Assembly (NCBI RefSeq): GCF_003096275.1
Contig: NZ_QENQ01000001.1
Span: 1,543,855 to 1,607,854 of the forward strand
From: Sphingomonas pokkalii
GTDB taxonomy: Bacteria; Pseudomonadota; Alphaproteobacteria; Sphingomonadales; Sphingomonadaceae
Direction: 5' to 3'
DNA length: 64,000 bases
The translations under genes were made by a program, and so were the position numbers. The notes beneath the pieces were generated by a model. It was not told the origin of the DNA. It made no database searches and saw nothing but the letters and a program-made list of their open reading frames with translations. Positions 28,424 to 37,981 of the stretch are shown here, piece by piece (the first letter of the stretch is position 1; each line of letters opens with the position of its first letter).

Positions 28424-29553
28424 GCCAGACACCCGGCATCCTGTTCACCGTTCTGGCGTTCGCGCTGGTGATCGGGCCGCTCGTGTTCTTGCACGAGCTG
28501 GGCCATTATCTTGCCGGCCGGGCCTTTGGCGTGAAGGCGGAGGAATTCTCCATCGGGTTCGGCCGCGAGATTGCCGGGGTCACGGATCGCCGCGGAACGC
28601 GCTGGAAGTTCGGCTGGCTGCCTCTTGGCGGATATGTGCGGTTTGCGGGTGACATGAACCCGGCAAGCCAGCCTTCCCCGGAATGGCTGCAACTCCCCGC
28701 CGCGGAGCGCGCCAAGACCTTTCAATCGAAGCCGCTCTGGCAGCGTGCAATCATCGTCGCGGCAGGTCCGGTTACCAATTTCCTGGTGGCCATCGTGATC
28801 CTGTCCGCTTTTGCGATGCTGTTCGGCCAGAATCGCACGCCATCGGTTGTCGGTACGGTGCTGCCCGGCAGCCCGGCGGCGGCCGCTGGCTTGCAGCCCG
28901 GCGACCGGATCGTGGCGCTGGGCGGCCGATCGGTCGCCACCTACATGGATATGGTGCAGTTCACCCAGCTTCGACCGAATGAGCAGGTTCGGATCGACAT
29001 GGTGCGCGACGGTCAGCCGCGGAGTGTCGATGCGGTCATCGGGACCCGCCTGGAGCGCGATCGGTTCGGCAACGAATTTCGCATTGGCCAGCTCGGCATC
29101 GGCGCGGCCGAGTCCGTGCAGGTGCCGGTGGGCGTGTTGGAAGCGCCGCTGGTCGGATTGCGCAACACTGCCGATATCGTCCGCATGACGGTGGATGGGC
29201 TCGGCCAGATCATCACCGGCCGTCGGTCCGTGGCGGAACTGGGCGGTCCGCTCAAAATTGCCCAGGTGTCGGGCGAGCGCCTGTCGCTGGGACCGATCGA
29301 ATTTGCATTCCTGATCGCGCTGGTTTCGATTAACCTGGGATTCATCAACCTGTTGCCAGTCCCCGTTTTGGATGGCGGCCATCTGCTGTTCTACGCAGTC
29401 GAAGCGGTACGCCGGCGCCCGGTGGAGCCGCAAGTGATGGAATGGGCGTTCCGTGGCGGCCTGATCGCGATCCTCGCGCTCATGCTGTTCGTGACGCTCA
29501 ACGATTTAGGCGCTTTCGGCGTGTGGAGAAGTCTCGCCGGCTTGATCGGCTAA
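28420..29553 (+). CDS. rseP: Site-2 intramembrane zinc protease RseP (M50)
   Basis: 377 residues from a TTG that overlaps the dxr stop (TTGA); another in-frame TTG lies 9 bases upstream. HELGH in FLHELGHYLAG binds zinc together with LDGGHLLFY near the C-terminus. A single PDZ domain lies between (GTVLPGSPAAAAGLQPGDRIVALGG). Four membrane helices are expected. RseP cleaves anti-sigma factors and signal-peptide remnants in the inner membrane. Usual position before bamA. Confidence 0.95.
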   Translation: MSQTPGILFTVLAFALVIGPLVFLHELGHYLAGRAFGVKAEEFSIGFGREIAGVTDRRGTRWKFGWLPLGGYVRFAGDMNPASQPSPEWLQLPAAERAKTFQSKPLWQRAIIVAAGPVTNFLVAIVILSAFAMLFGQNRTPSVVGTVLPGSPAAAAGLQPGDRIVALGGRSVATYMDMVQFTQLRPNEQVRIDMVRDGQPRSVDAVIGTRLERDRFGNEFRIGQLGIGAAESVQVPVGVLEAPLVGLRNTADIVRMTVDGLGQIITGRRSVAELGGPLKIAQVSGERLSLGPIEFAFLIALVSINLGFINLLPVPVLDGGHLLFYAVEAVRRRPVEPQVMEWAFRGGLIAILALMLFVTLNDLGAFGVWRSLAGLIG

Positions 29554-29622
29554 AGGGGTTCGGGCAGGGCGGGTTTTGCTCCGCGCGAACTGGCATTGAA
29601 TTTGGATTCCGACTGGGGTGGG

Positions 29623-32355
29623 ATGGTGACTGCGATTAAGGCAAGCAATTTGGGTGCGCGAGCAACGGCGACGCTGTTGGCGGGTACGATCCTGTCCGGT
29701 CTGGTGAGCCCGGCGGGCGCGCAGACCGCACCGCAGCCGGCGGCCGCTCCCGCTGCGCCGCCGCAGGTGGCGGCGCCGGCCGTCACGCGGACGATCAAGT
29801 CTCTCCGCGTCGAAGGATCGCAACGCATCGAGCCGGAGACCGTGCTCAGCTACACGCGCCTGCGCGTCGGCGACAGCTACACCAACGAAACCGTCGACCA
29901 GGCGATCAAGGACCTGCTGTCCTCGGATCTGCTAGCGGACGTTGCGATCGAAGGCGTGGAAAGCGGCAACCTGGTGATCCGCATCCGCGAGAACCCGGTT
30001 ATCAACCGCGTCGTCTTCGAGGGTAACAAGCGGCTGAAGCAGGACAAGATCGACAAGGAGATCAAGCTCCGTCCGCGCCAGATCTTCACGCGCACCGCGG
30101 TCCGCGCCGATATCGCGCGCATTGTCGAACTATACCGTCGCCAGGGCCGTTTCGCGGCGCGCATCGAACCGAAGATGGTCAGCCTCGACCAGAACCGCGT
30201 CGACGTGATCTTCGAAATTCACGAAGGCCCGAAGTCCAAGGTCCGCCAGATCAACATCATCGGCAATGAGGTGTTTTCGGACAAGAAGCTGCGCGCGCAG
30301 ATGGCGACCAAGGTTGCCAGCCTGTCGCACCTGCTAAGCTCGAACACATCCTATGATCAGGACCGGCTGGCGTATGACCAGCAGAAGCTGCGCCAGTTCT
30401 ACCTGACCGAGGGCTATGCCGACTTCCGTGTCATCTCCGCCGTGGCGGAACTGACGCCGGACAAGAAGGACTTCATCATCACCTATGTGGTGGAAGAAGG
30501 TCCGCGCTATAAATTTGGCCCGGTAACGGTCGACAGCGCGATCCGCGACTTTGATGACAAGAAGCTCGCCGAGGCGCTGCCGATCAAGGAAGGTCAGTGG
30601 TATAACGCCAAAACCGTCGAAGATACGATTGAACAGCTGAGCGAAACCGCCGGTCTGTTCGGCTATGCCTTTGCGGACGTTCGCCCCGACTACCAGCGCA
30701 ACAAGGATGCGCTGACGATGTCGATCAACTTCCACATCGGCGAGGCGAACCGTACCTATATCGAGCGGATCGATATCACGGGCAATCGCCAGACGCAGGA
30801 CAAGGTGATCCGCCGCGAATTGCGTGTCGCGGAAGGCGATGCGTTCAATACCTTCCTGGTGAAGCGCTCGCAGGATCGCATCAACAGCCTCGGTTACTTC
30901 CAGGACAAGTTCGAGATCGAGCGCAAGGAAGGCTCCGCGTCCGACCGCATCGTGCTCGGCGCCAATGTCGAAGAGCGGCCGAACGGCGAACTCACGCTGT
31001 CTGCCGGCTTCTCGAGCCTGGAGCGCTTCATCCTCCAGGCGTCGATCCGTCAGCGGAATTTCCGCGGCATGGGCCAGACGGTCAGCATTTCCGCGGACTA
31101 TTCGAGCTATTCGAAGTCGGTCGAACTGGGCTTTACCGAGCCCTATCTGTTCGACAGCAACATCGCGCTGGGTGGTACGATTTTCCGGCGTGATTACAAT
31201 AGCTTCAACTTCCTGACCAACAACACGCGCAACACCACCTATCGCCAGGTGTCGACGGGCTTCCAGCTCGTTGCCGGTCTGCCGCTCACCGAATATTGGA
31301 CGCTGTCCGGCCGCTATTACCTGTCGAAGGACGATGTTACGCTCGACCAGGCGCAGTTCTATACGAACGGCCAGTGCGATCCGGTGAAGGCAGGTCGCTT
31401 CTACTGCGAGCAGGTCGGCAACCGTCTGACGTCGCTGGTCGGCCTGTCGCTGATCTATGACAGCCTGAACAGTCGCCTGCGGCCGACGCGAGGCCAGCGC
31501 GTGTCGCTGGGTGTCGATGTCGCGGGGCTTGGCGGCAACGTCCGCTATGTCCGCGGGAAGGTGAATGCCGACAAATATTGGGGCCTCGGCAGCGGCTTCG
31601 TCTTCTCGCTGAGCGGTGAGGGCGGCGCGATCAAGAGCCTCGATGGTTCCGAAGTTCGCATCATCGACCGATTCTACCTGGGTGAGCCGCAGTTCCGCGG
31701 TTTCGATATTCGCGGCGTCGGCCCGCGCGTGCAGCGCTATTTCTACACGGGGGATGCTGCGGCCGGTACACAGCTGCTGAACAGCAACCGCAACCAGTTC
31801 GTCGACGACGCGCTGGGCGGTAAGGCCTATTACCTCACCAAGGCGGAACTGGAACTCCCGCTTGGCTCGGGTGCTGCGGAACTGGGGCTGCGTCCGTCGA
31901 TCTACATCATGGCGGGCTCGCTTTTCTCGATCCGCAGGCCGACGACCAACAACTTCTTCATCCAGGCAGTGGATGCGAACGGCAAGTTGCTGGTCAACAA
32001 GGATGGTTCGCCAACGCTGTTGCAGCCCCCGCTCAACGATGCTGCAGGCAACCCGCTCTACACCGTCACCACCGGCGCCTTCCAGGGGCAGGTCACGCGC
32101 TGTACCGTCGGCTTTGCCGCGAACGCCAATGATCCTTGCGTCGGCACCTCGGTCAACGCCCGCGCCCTCAACCCGACGGCGCCGTTCCTCGAAGTGTTCC
32201 GCGGCAGCACCGCTACCCCACGCATTTCGATCGGCTTCGGCGTCAACTGGAATTCGCCGTTCGGCCCGTTGCGTATCGATGTCGCCAAGGCGTTGCTCAG
32301 CCAGCCCGGCGACGACAAGAAGCTAGTTACTTTCAACGTAGGGACCCAGTTCTAA
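29623..32355 (+). CDS. bamA: Outer membrane protein assembly factor BamA
   Basis: 910 residues from ATG at 29623, directly after GGGGTGGG; an upstream TTG at 29596 is less likely. The signal peptide ends near SPAGAQ. POTRA repeats fill about residues 55-400 (IKSLRVEGSQRIEPETVLSY, VNRVVFEGNKRLKQDKI-like segments), then a beta-barrel ending in Phe (VTFNVGTQF). The L6 motif is present as QFRGFDIRG. One extracellular loop is long and one carries a Cys pair (CDPVKAGRFYC). BamA inserts outer-membrane barrels. The stop overlaps the next start (TAATG). Confidence 0.97.
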   Translation: MVTAIKASNLGARATATLLAGTILSGLVSPAGAQTAPQPAAAPAAPPQVAAPAVTRTIKSLRVEGSQRIEPETVLSYTRLRVGDSYTNETVDQAIKDLLSSDLLADVAIEGVESGNLVIRIRENPVINRVVFEGNKRLKQDKIDKEIKLRPRQIFTRTAVRADIARIVELYRRQGRFAARIEPKMVSLDQNRVDVIFEIHEGPKSKVRQINIIGNEVFSDKKLRAQMATKVASLSHLLSSNTSYDQDRLAYDQQKLRQFYLTEGYADFRVISAVAELTPDKKDFIITYVVEEGPRYKFGPVTVDSAIRDFDDKKLAEALPIKEGQWYNAKTVEDTIEQLSETAGLFGYAFADVRPDYQRNKDALTMSINFHIGEANRTYIERIDITGNRQTQDKVIRRELRVAEGDAFNTFLVKRSQDRINSLGYFQDKFEIERKEGSASDRIVLGANVEERPNGELTLSAGFSSLERFILQASIRQRNFRGMGQTVSISADYSSYSKSVELGFTEPYLFDSNIALGGTIFRRDYNSFNFLTNNTRNTTYRQVSTGFQLVAGLPLTEYWTLSGRYYLSKDDVTLDQAQFYTNGQCDPVKAGRFYCEQVGNRLTSLVGLSLIYDSLNSRLRPTRGQRVSLGVDVAGLGGNVRYVRGKVNADKYWGLGSGFVFSLSGEGGAIKSLDGSEVRIIDRFYLGEPQFRGFDIRGVGPRVQRYFYTGDAAAGTQLLNSNRNQFVDDALGGKAYYLTKAELELPLGSGAAELGLRPSIYIMAGSLFSIRRPTTNNFFIQAVDANGKLLVNKDGSPTLLQPPLNDAAGNPLYTVTTGAFQGQVTRCTVGFAANANDPCVGTSVNARALNPTAPFLEVFRGSTATPRISIGFGVNWNSPFGPLRIDVAKALLSQPGDDKKLVTFNVGTQF

Positions 32356-33122
32356 TGATGAAGAACCGTGTATTCGCGGCGATGCTTGCTGCTTCGGCGG
32401 CGATCGTTGCCACCGTTCCGGCGTCGGCGCAGGTCGCCGGCATCGCAACCGTGAACCAGATGGAGGTTATCACCCGCTCCAAGGCGTTCACCACCGCCGA
32501 AACCCAGCTCGATACCACCTACAAGCCGGTGCGCGACCAGATCCAGGCGCGCCAGGCCAAGTTCCAGAGCGATGCGCGCCCGCTGCTGGCGACGGTCGAC
32601 ACGAACAAGGACGGCCAGGTTTCGGAAGCCGAAGAGCAGGCCGCAGCTGCCCGTAAGGACCCGAACTACACGCAGCTCATGACGCTTCAGAACCAGGCGA
32701 ATGAGGAGATTCAGAAGCTGCAGATGCCGTCGATCCTGGCGGAGCTGTTCGCTTTCGAGAAGATCCTCCAGCTGTATGATGCGGCGCAGATCGGCGTGGT
32801 GAATGCCCGCAAGATCAACGTGATTCTGCAGCCGGAAGCGATCGTCTATGCACCGGACGCAGTTGATATCAGCGATGCGCTGGTCGCCGAACTGGACAAG
32901 ACCCCGACGGTAGCGATTACGCCGCCGGCCAACTGGCAGCCGCAGCAGCGCACGCTGCAGTTCCAGCAGCAGGTGAACGAACTGAAGCGTCGCGCCTATC
33001 AGATGGCGGCGATGCGCGCGCAGCAGCAACAGCAGCAAGGTGCCGCGGCAGCCCCCGGTGCGGCCGCTCCGGCAGCCCGTCCGGCGGCAGGCGCCAAGCC
33101 GGCCAAGCCCGAACCGCGGTGA
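32355..33122 (+). CDS. OmpH/Skp-family periplasmic chaperone with an EF-hand-like loop
   Basis: 255 residues from ATG; signal peptide ends SASAQ. The body has the Skp/OmpH plan: short beta segment ([13 protein letters not shown]), long helices ([20 protein letters not shown] and later [18 protein letters not shown]), then strands ([20 protein letters not shown]). Unusual: residues 82-93, [12 protein letters not shown], form a canonical EF-hand calcium loop (D1, N3, D5, G6, V8, E12) in the expected helical arm. The C-terminus is Gln- and Ala/Pro-rich. Skp escorts outer-membrane proteins to BamA, encoded just upstream. Confidence 0.85.
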   Translation: MMKNRVFAAMLAASAAIVATVPASAQVAGIATVNQMEVITRSKAFTTAETQLDTTYKPVRDQIQARQAKFQSDARPLLATVDTNKDGQVSEAEEQAAAARKDPNYTQLMTLQNQANEEIQKLQMPSILAELFAFEKILQLYDAAQIGVVNARKINVILQPEAIVYAPDAVDISDALVAELDKTPTVAITPPANWQPQQRTLQFQQQVNELKRRAYQMAAMRAQQQQQQGAAAAPGAAAPAARPAAGAKPAKPEPR

Positions 33123-33598
33123 GCACGGGCGAGCAGGGGGGCAGCAACATCGGTCCGCTCGATATCGGGCGGGTGATGGCGGCGCTGCCCCACCGCTTTC
33201 CGATGCTGCTGGTTGACCGAGTCGAGGAATTGATCCTCGACCAGTCGATCGTGGCGGTGAAGGCGGTGACGATCAACGAAGCGTTCTTCCAGGGCCATTT
33301 CCCCGGCCGCCCGATCATGCCGGGCGTGCTCACCGTCGAGGCGCTCGCGCAGGCGGCGGGCGTGCTGGCGGTGGAGTCGCTGGGGCTCGCCGGCTCGGGC
33401 AAGCTCGTCTACTTCATGGCGATCGACAATGTGAAGTTCCGCAAGCCGGTGGAGCCGGGCGTGCTGCTCAAGCTCCATGTCGAATTCGTGCAGAAGCGAT
33501 CGCGTGTTTGCAAGTTCGCCGGCAAGGCGCTGATCGACGGTGAATTGGCGGCTGAATGTGAGTTCACCGCCATGATCGCAGACCCGCCGAGCGCGTGA
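33119..33598 (+). CDS. fabZ: (3R)-hydroxyacyl-ACP dehydratase FabZ
   Basis: 159 residues, GTG start overlapping the previous stop. Hot-dog fold signature [14 protein letters not shown] and the active-site helix [26 protein letters not shown], with His and Glu. It dehydrates beta-hydroxyacyl-ACP in fatty acid synthesis. In most Gram-negatives lpxD precedes and lpxA/lpxB follow it; none is present here. Confidence 0.96.
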   Translation: MSTGEQGGSNIGPLDIGRVMAALPHRFPMLLVDRVEELILDQSIVAVKAVTINEAFFQGHFPGRPIMPGVLTVEALAQAAGVLAVESLGLAGSGKLVYFMAIDNVKFRKPVEPGVLLKLHVEFVQKRSRVCKFAGKALIDGELAAECEFTAMIADPPSA

Positions 33599-33630
33599 AG
33601 CGTCCCATCTAGAACGGGCAGGGCCGAGAC

Positions 33631-33846
33631 ATGGACGCACTGACCTGTTTCGGCCTGTTCGCGGTGACGGCGATGCTGGTCACCTATGCGTTGGAGGCGC
33701 AATCGTCGTGGTGGGTGCTCGGTTTTGCCGGCGCCTGCCTGCTCGGTTCGGCCTATGGCTTCCTGCAGGGGGCTTGGCCGTTCGGGTTGGTTGAGGCGGT
33801 TTGGTCGCTCGTCGCGCTCTTCCGTTGGTCACGGCGGCGGCATTAA
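33631..33846 (+). CDS. Small membrane protein of unknown function
   Basis: 71 residues, two hydrophobic helices (FGLFAVTAMLVTYALEA and WWVLGFAGACLLGSAYGFL) and a third weaker one, ending in a basic tail (RWSRRRH) that suggests a cytoplasmic C-terminus. GGGCAGGG lies upstream of ATG. It occupies the place after fabZ where lpxA would be in LPS-making bacteria. No recognised family. Confidence 0.7.
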   Translation: MDALTCFGLFAVTAMLVTYALEAQSSWWVLGFAGACLLGSAYGFLQGAWPFGLVEAVWSLVALFRWSRRRH

Positions 33847-33927
33847 GGTTGCACCGATGCCCAGGCTCTGCTAGGCGCGCGCGTCCGCTGCCGGTCGGAA
33901 ACCGGCGGCTTTTCTAAGGAATTTGAT

Positions 33928-34158
33928 GTGAAGCAGAATACGCATCCCGATTACCACATGATCAAGGTGCAGATGACCGACGGCACCGTCTATGAGACCC
34001 GTTCGACCTGGGGCAAGGAAGGCGATCTCATGCAGCTTGAAATTGACCCGCTCGCGCACCCGGCCTGGACGGGCGGCCGCGGCCAGCTGCTCGATCAGGG
34101 CGGTCAGGTTGCACGCTTCAACAAGCGTTTCGGCGGTCTTACGCTCGGCAAGAAGTAA
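33928..34158 (+). CDS. rpmE: 50S ribosomal protein L31
   Basis: 76 residues from GTG ([22 protein letters not shown]); an ATG overlapping by two bases is followed at once by a stop, so GTG is the start, with AAGGA upstream. It lacks the zinc-binding Cys set of the C+ form, as is common for alphaproteobacterial L31. [22 protein letters not shown] is the conserved C-terminus. A strong terminator follows. Confidence 0.95.
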   Translation: MKQNTHPDYHMIKVQMTDGTVYETRSTWGKEGDLMQLEIDPLAHPAWTGGRGQLLDQGGQVARFNKRFGGLTLGKK

Positions 34159-34203
34159 TGCGCTACGCAGGGCTCGGCTGAGTTCCTGCGCAGCCTTTTC
34201 GAT

Positions 34204-34245
34204 AAAGCGCGCGCTTTGCCTCGGGGCAGAGCGCGCGCTTTTTTG
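34204..34245 (+). terminator. Rho-independent terminator after rpmE
   Basis: Stem AAAGCGCGCGCTTTGCC / GGCAGAGCGCGCGCTTT (17 pairs, one mismatch), 4-base loop, then a T-run (TTTTTTGTTTTTG). Confidence 0.93.
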
Positions 34246-34335
34246 TTTTTGGCTGTGTACCGTCATCGTCGGCAACCGCGGTTGCCGCGAAAAGTCGCGG
34301 GGACATTGGCCGCCAACATGGCGGCCGTGGAACGG

Positions 34336-35709
34336 TTACGATATCGCTTGCCGCAGGGACTGGACGAAATGATCCCGTCGCTCGCTGAACTTCCAAAGAT
34401 TCTCGGTCCATGGGAGGCTGTTCGAATTTACTCCGCACAGTATTCCGCGGTGGATAGCCTGTAGTCGTTGAATTTCGGATGTGCTCATTCCCAAATCATC
34501 CACGCGGCCATGTTCGCCGGAGCTGTTGATGACCGTATCGAACACCCGGGTTGCCTGATCATATTGAGGTTCGTCTAGAAAGGCGAACCATTTTGATACG
34601 ACCTGGTGAGGATTTTTCGCGATGTCATCGCTGGCAGTGAGGTGGACTCTTTGTGGTCCCAGCATTTCGAGTGCTTCATAGGCCCATTGCGTCGAACGTT
34701 CCCAAACCTGAACGGCTTCCTCGATCGCCCGATCGATACCGCCGGCATTTGCGTGGTGGGTCAGGGAGCGCACGACTTCAGCGGGCTCGCGCAACATGAA
34801 GATGAATTGCGCACCGGGGAACATTTCGGCGAGACCGATTGCCATGCCGGTATTCTCGGGCGTTCCGTCGATCCAGCGCCGTTTGGCGGCTCTTGGTGAA
34901 TGCCGGAGCGCGAAATTCGCGTTATACTGGTCGTCCATATTCGCCAGCCGCGCCGTATCGACATTGCGGATGCGTTGTTCCGCCAGTTGCCGATGCAGCC
35001 GATCGATGCCCCATCCCTGCAGTTGCAGGAAATCCTGTGCGTCGACCCCATAGGCCTGCGCGGGGCTGTCTTTGGGCTTGTCCGAAAGCGCAAATGCTGC
35101 TCGGCTACCCAAATAGAGCATGGTCAACCAGTTCGTCTCTTCGAATGCGGAGATGTTCGGATGTTGACCAATCGCCCAAGTGGCAATGCTGGTCATCGAA
35201 CGGGGGGCGCCAATCACAAAGATCGGTGCCGGACGTTCGCCTTCTGGCAGCGGCCAGCTTGATTGGAGGGCCTGTCTCTGACGAAATTCAGACCTGGTCG
35301 GAATGGTGCGCGTGTCGCGAAATTCCACCTTGCTGAGAACAAGAGAAATTTCACGTACATCTTCTCCGATGCCGAGATCTTTCGGAACTCCGCCTTGTTC
35401 GCTCGATATTGTTATATCGACAGCATCGATATTCCACCCCGGAAGCGGCAGGGCGACATCATGCTGTTCCCATTCGCAAGATGCTTCGAGAACGGCTTCC
35501 ACTCTGCCGTTGACAGCAATCTCCACCAAGAATGGGAAATATTTGTAGAGCTCCCGATTGCGTGTGGACAGGGTGAGAACAATCTCCTTTGAAGGTGTGA
35601 TATTGTTCAGTTGCAGCCTGGATTTTCGAGCGATAGGGTGATCGGTGGCGATTGAAGCAGTGTTATTGCAGTCAATAATTATGTTGGAGTCCTGAAGTTC
35701 GATAATCAT
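34336..35709 (-). CDS. Sulfotransferase family protein, probably acquired
   Basis: 457 residues from ATG at 35709 (two TTG codons just upstream are in frame). PAPS-binding 5'-PSB loop PIFVIGAPRSMTSIATWAI (about residue 165) and 3'-PB segment FIFMLREPAEVVRSL. The ~160-residue N-terminal region is beta-rich (LPLPGWNIDAVDITISS) and not recognised. Codon use is AT-richer than its neighbours, and a 237-base AT-rich leader precedes it; both suggest transfer. It may sulfate a surface sugar or lipid. It stands alone between the rpmE terminator and the radical SAM gene. Confidence 0.78.
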   Translation of the reverse strand: MIIELQDSNIIIDCNNTASIATDHPIARKSRLQLNNITPSKEIVLTLSTRNRELYKYFPFLVEIAVNGRVEAVLEASCEWEQHDVALPLPGWNIDAVDITISSEQGGVPKDLGIGEDVREISLVLSKVEFRDTRTIPTRSEFRQRQALQSSWPLPEGERPAPIFVIGAPRSMTSIATWAIGQHPNISAFEETNWLTMLYLGSRAAFALSDKPKDSPAQAYGVDAQDFLQLQGWGIDRLHRQLAEQRIRNVDTARLANMDDQYNANFALRHSPRAAKRRWIDGTPENTGMAIGLAEMFPGAQFIFMLREPAEVVRSLTHHANAGGIDRAIEEAVQVWERSTQWAYEALEMLGPQRVHLTASDDIAKNPHQVVSKWFAFLDEPQYDQATRVFDTVINSSGEHGRVDDLGMSTSEIQRLQAIHRGILCGVNSNSLPWTENLWKFSERRDHFVQSLRQAIS

Positions 35710-35946
35710 CAACAAATATCCAACTGAATATTATTATATAATGTGGCGGCCCAATCAGTGGGGCATTGTACGCACTGGACCAGGGCGGTCATCGCTTAAT
35801 CAAGCGGATATCGGTTCGACTTTAGGCCTCGGACTGCGTGTGGCAAGTTAAAATGCTATTTGAGGCCAGGTTTATGGAGAAGGCGCGTCGGCCTTGGGCG
35901 GGATCTACTCGCCTCGTCCGCGATGGATGGTCGGTATGACAAGGTT
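35710..35946. other. AT-rich intergenic region upstream of the sulfotransferase gene
   Basis: No open frame with protein character. Close to the gene the minus strand holds TATAATAATATT, a likely -10 region, but I see no matching -35. Confidence 0.5.
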
Positions 35947-37017
35947 CTAGAAAAGCTCGCCTTGCGCGCCCGCTGGTGGCCGGAACAGATCGGTTCGTAA
36001 ACGGATGCGCTCGCCGTCCAGACCATAACGTTTCACGGCGCGCACGAAGCGGCTGCGCAACAGATCGGCCCAGGGGCCTTCACCGCGCATTCGACTGAAG
36101 AAGTCGGAATCATTGTCCTTGCCCCCGCGCAGCGATTGAATTGTTGCCATCACCTTTCCGGCGCGAGCGGGGAAATGGGCATCGAGCCAGGCGCGAAATA
36201 GGCCGGCGACTTCCCAGGGCAGGCGAACCGGCAGAAAGAAGGCGCCGCGCGCGCCGGCCTGTGCCGCGCGATCAAGGATGTGCTCCATCTCATGATCGGT
36301 GATGTGCGGAATGACCGGCGATATCGACACGAATACCGGCACCCCCGCCTCCGAGAGTGTTTGGATCGCGGCGATCCGCCGCTCGGGATGCGGTGCGCGC
36401 GGCTCGACGGTCATCGCGATCCTGGCGTCCAGCGAGGTTACGGATAGCATTACCGCCACCAGCCCCCGTCCCGCCATCGGCGCGAGCAGATCGAGATCGC
36501 GGACGACCCGGTTCGATTTGGTGGTGATGGTTACCGGATGGCCGCATTCCGCCAACACTTCCAGGCAACCGCGCGTGATCCGCCACTGCGATTCGATCGG
36601 CTGATAGGGGTCTGTGTTTGTCCCGAATGCGATCGGCTTGCAGAGATAGCCGCGCTTGCCCAGTTCGCTTCGTAGCAGTTCGGGCGCGCTTGGCTTTGCG
36701 AACAGGCGGCTTTCGAAGTCCAGGCCTGGGGATAGATCCAGATAGGCATGGCTGGGCCGCGCGAAGCAGTAGATGCACCCGTGCTCGCAGCCGCGATAGG
36801 GGTTCACCGAGCGATCGAAGCCGATATCGGGCGACTGGTTGCGGGTGATGATCGTGCGCGGCGTCTCAAGCGTCACCGTGGTACGGATCGGCGGCACCGC
36901 GCCGTCGACCCCCTCCTGCGCGTCCAGCCAATCACCATCCGCCTCGCGCGCGGGGAGGTTGAAGCGGGCACTCGCATCGTTGGACGTGGCACCGCGAACA
37001 GGGCGATTCTTTGCCAT
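35947..37017 (-). CDS. PA0069-family radical SAM protein (SplB-like)
   Basis: 356 residues. CxxxCxxC cluster motif in YRGCEHGCIYCFARPSHAYL, preceded by NQSPDIGFDRSVNPYRG, and followed by KPIAFGTNTDPYQPIE and VTITTKSNRVVRDLDLL, as in the PA0069 subgroup related to spore photoproduct lyase. The function of this widespread subgroup is unknown to me; a repair-type or modification reaction is plausible. Divergent from the VOC gene with 55 bases between starts. Confidence 0.9.
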   Translation of the reverse strand: MAKNRPVRGATSNDASARFNLPAREADGDWLDAQEGVDGAVPPIRTTVTLETPRTIITRNQSPDIGFDRSVNPYRGCEHGCIYCFARPSHAYLDLSPGLDFESRLFAKPSAPELLRSELGKRGYLCKPIAFGTNTDPYQPIESQWRITRGCLEVLAECGHPVTITTKSNRVVRDLDLLAPMAGRGLVAVMLSVTSLDARIAMTVEPRAPHPERRIAAIQTLSEAGVPVFVSISPVIPHITDHEMEHILDRAAQAGARGAFFLPVRLPWEVAGLFRAWLDAHFPARAGKVMATIQSLRGGKDNDSDFFSRMRGEGPWADLLRSRFVRAVKRYGLDGERIRLRTDLFRPPAGAQGELF

Positions 37018-37072
37018 TGCGCAATCCTACGGCGCGATATAGAACGAAGCAAGAACATTGAAGGGGAGGGCG

Positions 37073-37408
37073 ATGGCACGACTGAACTATCTGGAGTTGC
37101 CGGCGTGCGACGTCGGCAGGCTCAAGGCGTTTTACGGACAGGTGTTCGACTGGCAGTTCACCGATTTCGGGCCAAGCTATTCGGCGACGGCGAGCGGGGA
37201 CGTCGATGTCGGGTTTGACGGCGATGCGCAGGGGCGCACCCAGCCGCTGCCGGTCATCGCGGTCGACGATCTGGAGGCAGTCTTGGCGGCAGTGGAAGCG
37301 GCCGGCGGTACGGTGACGGTGCCGATCTTTTCGTTCCCCGGCGGGCGACGGTTCCACTTCCGGGATCCGCAGGGGCATGAGCTAGCGGCTTGGGTGACGG
37401 AGCCATGA
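37073..37408 (+). CDS. VOC-fold (glyoxalase/bleomycin resistance-like) protein
   Basis: 111 residues from ATG preceded by GGGGAGGG. One vicinal-oxygen-chelate module pair: LNYLELPACDVGRLKAFYGQVFDW and VPIFSFPGGRRFHFRDPQGHELAAW, with Glu at the usual metal position. Probably a dimeric lyase, isomerase or binding protein. No pathway context. Confidence 0.83.
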   Translation: MARLNYLELPACDVGRLKAFYGQVFDWQFTDFGPSYSATASGDVDVGFDGDAQGRTQPLPVIAVDDLEAVLAAVEAAGGTVTVPIFSFPGGRRFHFRDPQGHELAAWVTEP

Positions 37409-37453
37409 GGCGGGTCCTGCTTTCGCCGGGGCCGCACGGTTGGTGGCGGGGCG

Positions 37454-37981
37454 TCAGCGCTCCTGCAGGCGGCCCATCAGTTCGACGAAGTTGCACGGCT
37501 TGTGGCGGATATCGAGCTGGCTGGCGAGGATTCCGTCCCACGCATCGGTGACGGCACCGGTCGAACCGGGGAGCGCGAAGATATAGGTGCCGCCCGCAAC
37601 GCCCGCGGTGGCACGCGACTGGATCGTGGAGGTTCCGATCTTGGCGTAGCTCAGCCAGCGAAACAGTTCGCCGAACCCTGGTATCTCCTTGTCGCACACA
37701 CGGGCCAGCGCCTCCGGTGTCACGTCGCGGCCGGTCACGCCGGTGCCGCCGGTGGCAAGGATGACCTCCACGCCCGGCGCAGCAATCCACGCCTCGAACT
37801 GGGCCGCGATTGTATCGACATCGTCGGGAACGATCGCGCGATCGGTGAGCAGGTGGCCGGCGTCGGTCAGGCGCTGGACAAGCCGATCCCCCGAACGATC
37901 ATCGGCGAATGTGCGCGTGTCCGAAATGGTGAGAACGGCAATGCGGACCGGGCGAAACGCAGCACTTTCGTCAATTCCCAC
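37454..37981 (-). CDS. moaB: Molybdenum cofactor biosynthesis protein MoaB
   Basis: 175 residues from GTG at 37981 with ACGGAG upstream; it overlaps the end of slt by 11 bases. MogA/MoaB-fold motifs: [33 protein letters not shown] and [19 protein letters not shown]. It adenylylates molybdopterin before MoeA (3-4.2 kb) inserts molybdate. A longer form from 38029 is open but would lie deeper in slt. Confidence 0.9.
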   Translation of the reverse strand: MGIDESAAFRPVRIAVLTISDTRTFADDRSGDRLVQRLTDAGHLLTDRAIVPDDVDTIAAQFEAWIAAPGVEVILATGGTGVTGRDVTPEALARVCDKEIPGFGELFRWLSYAKIGTSTIQSRATAGVAGGTYIFALPGSTGAVTDAWDGILASQLDIRHKPCNFVELMGRLQER

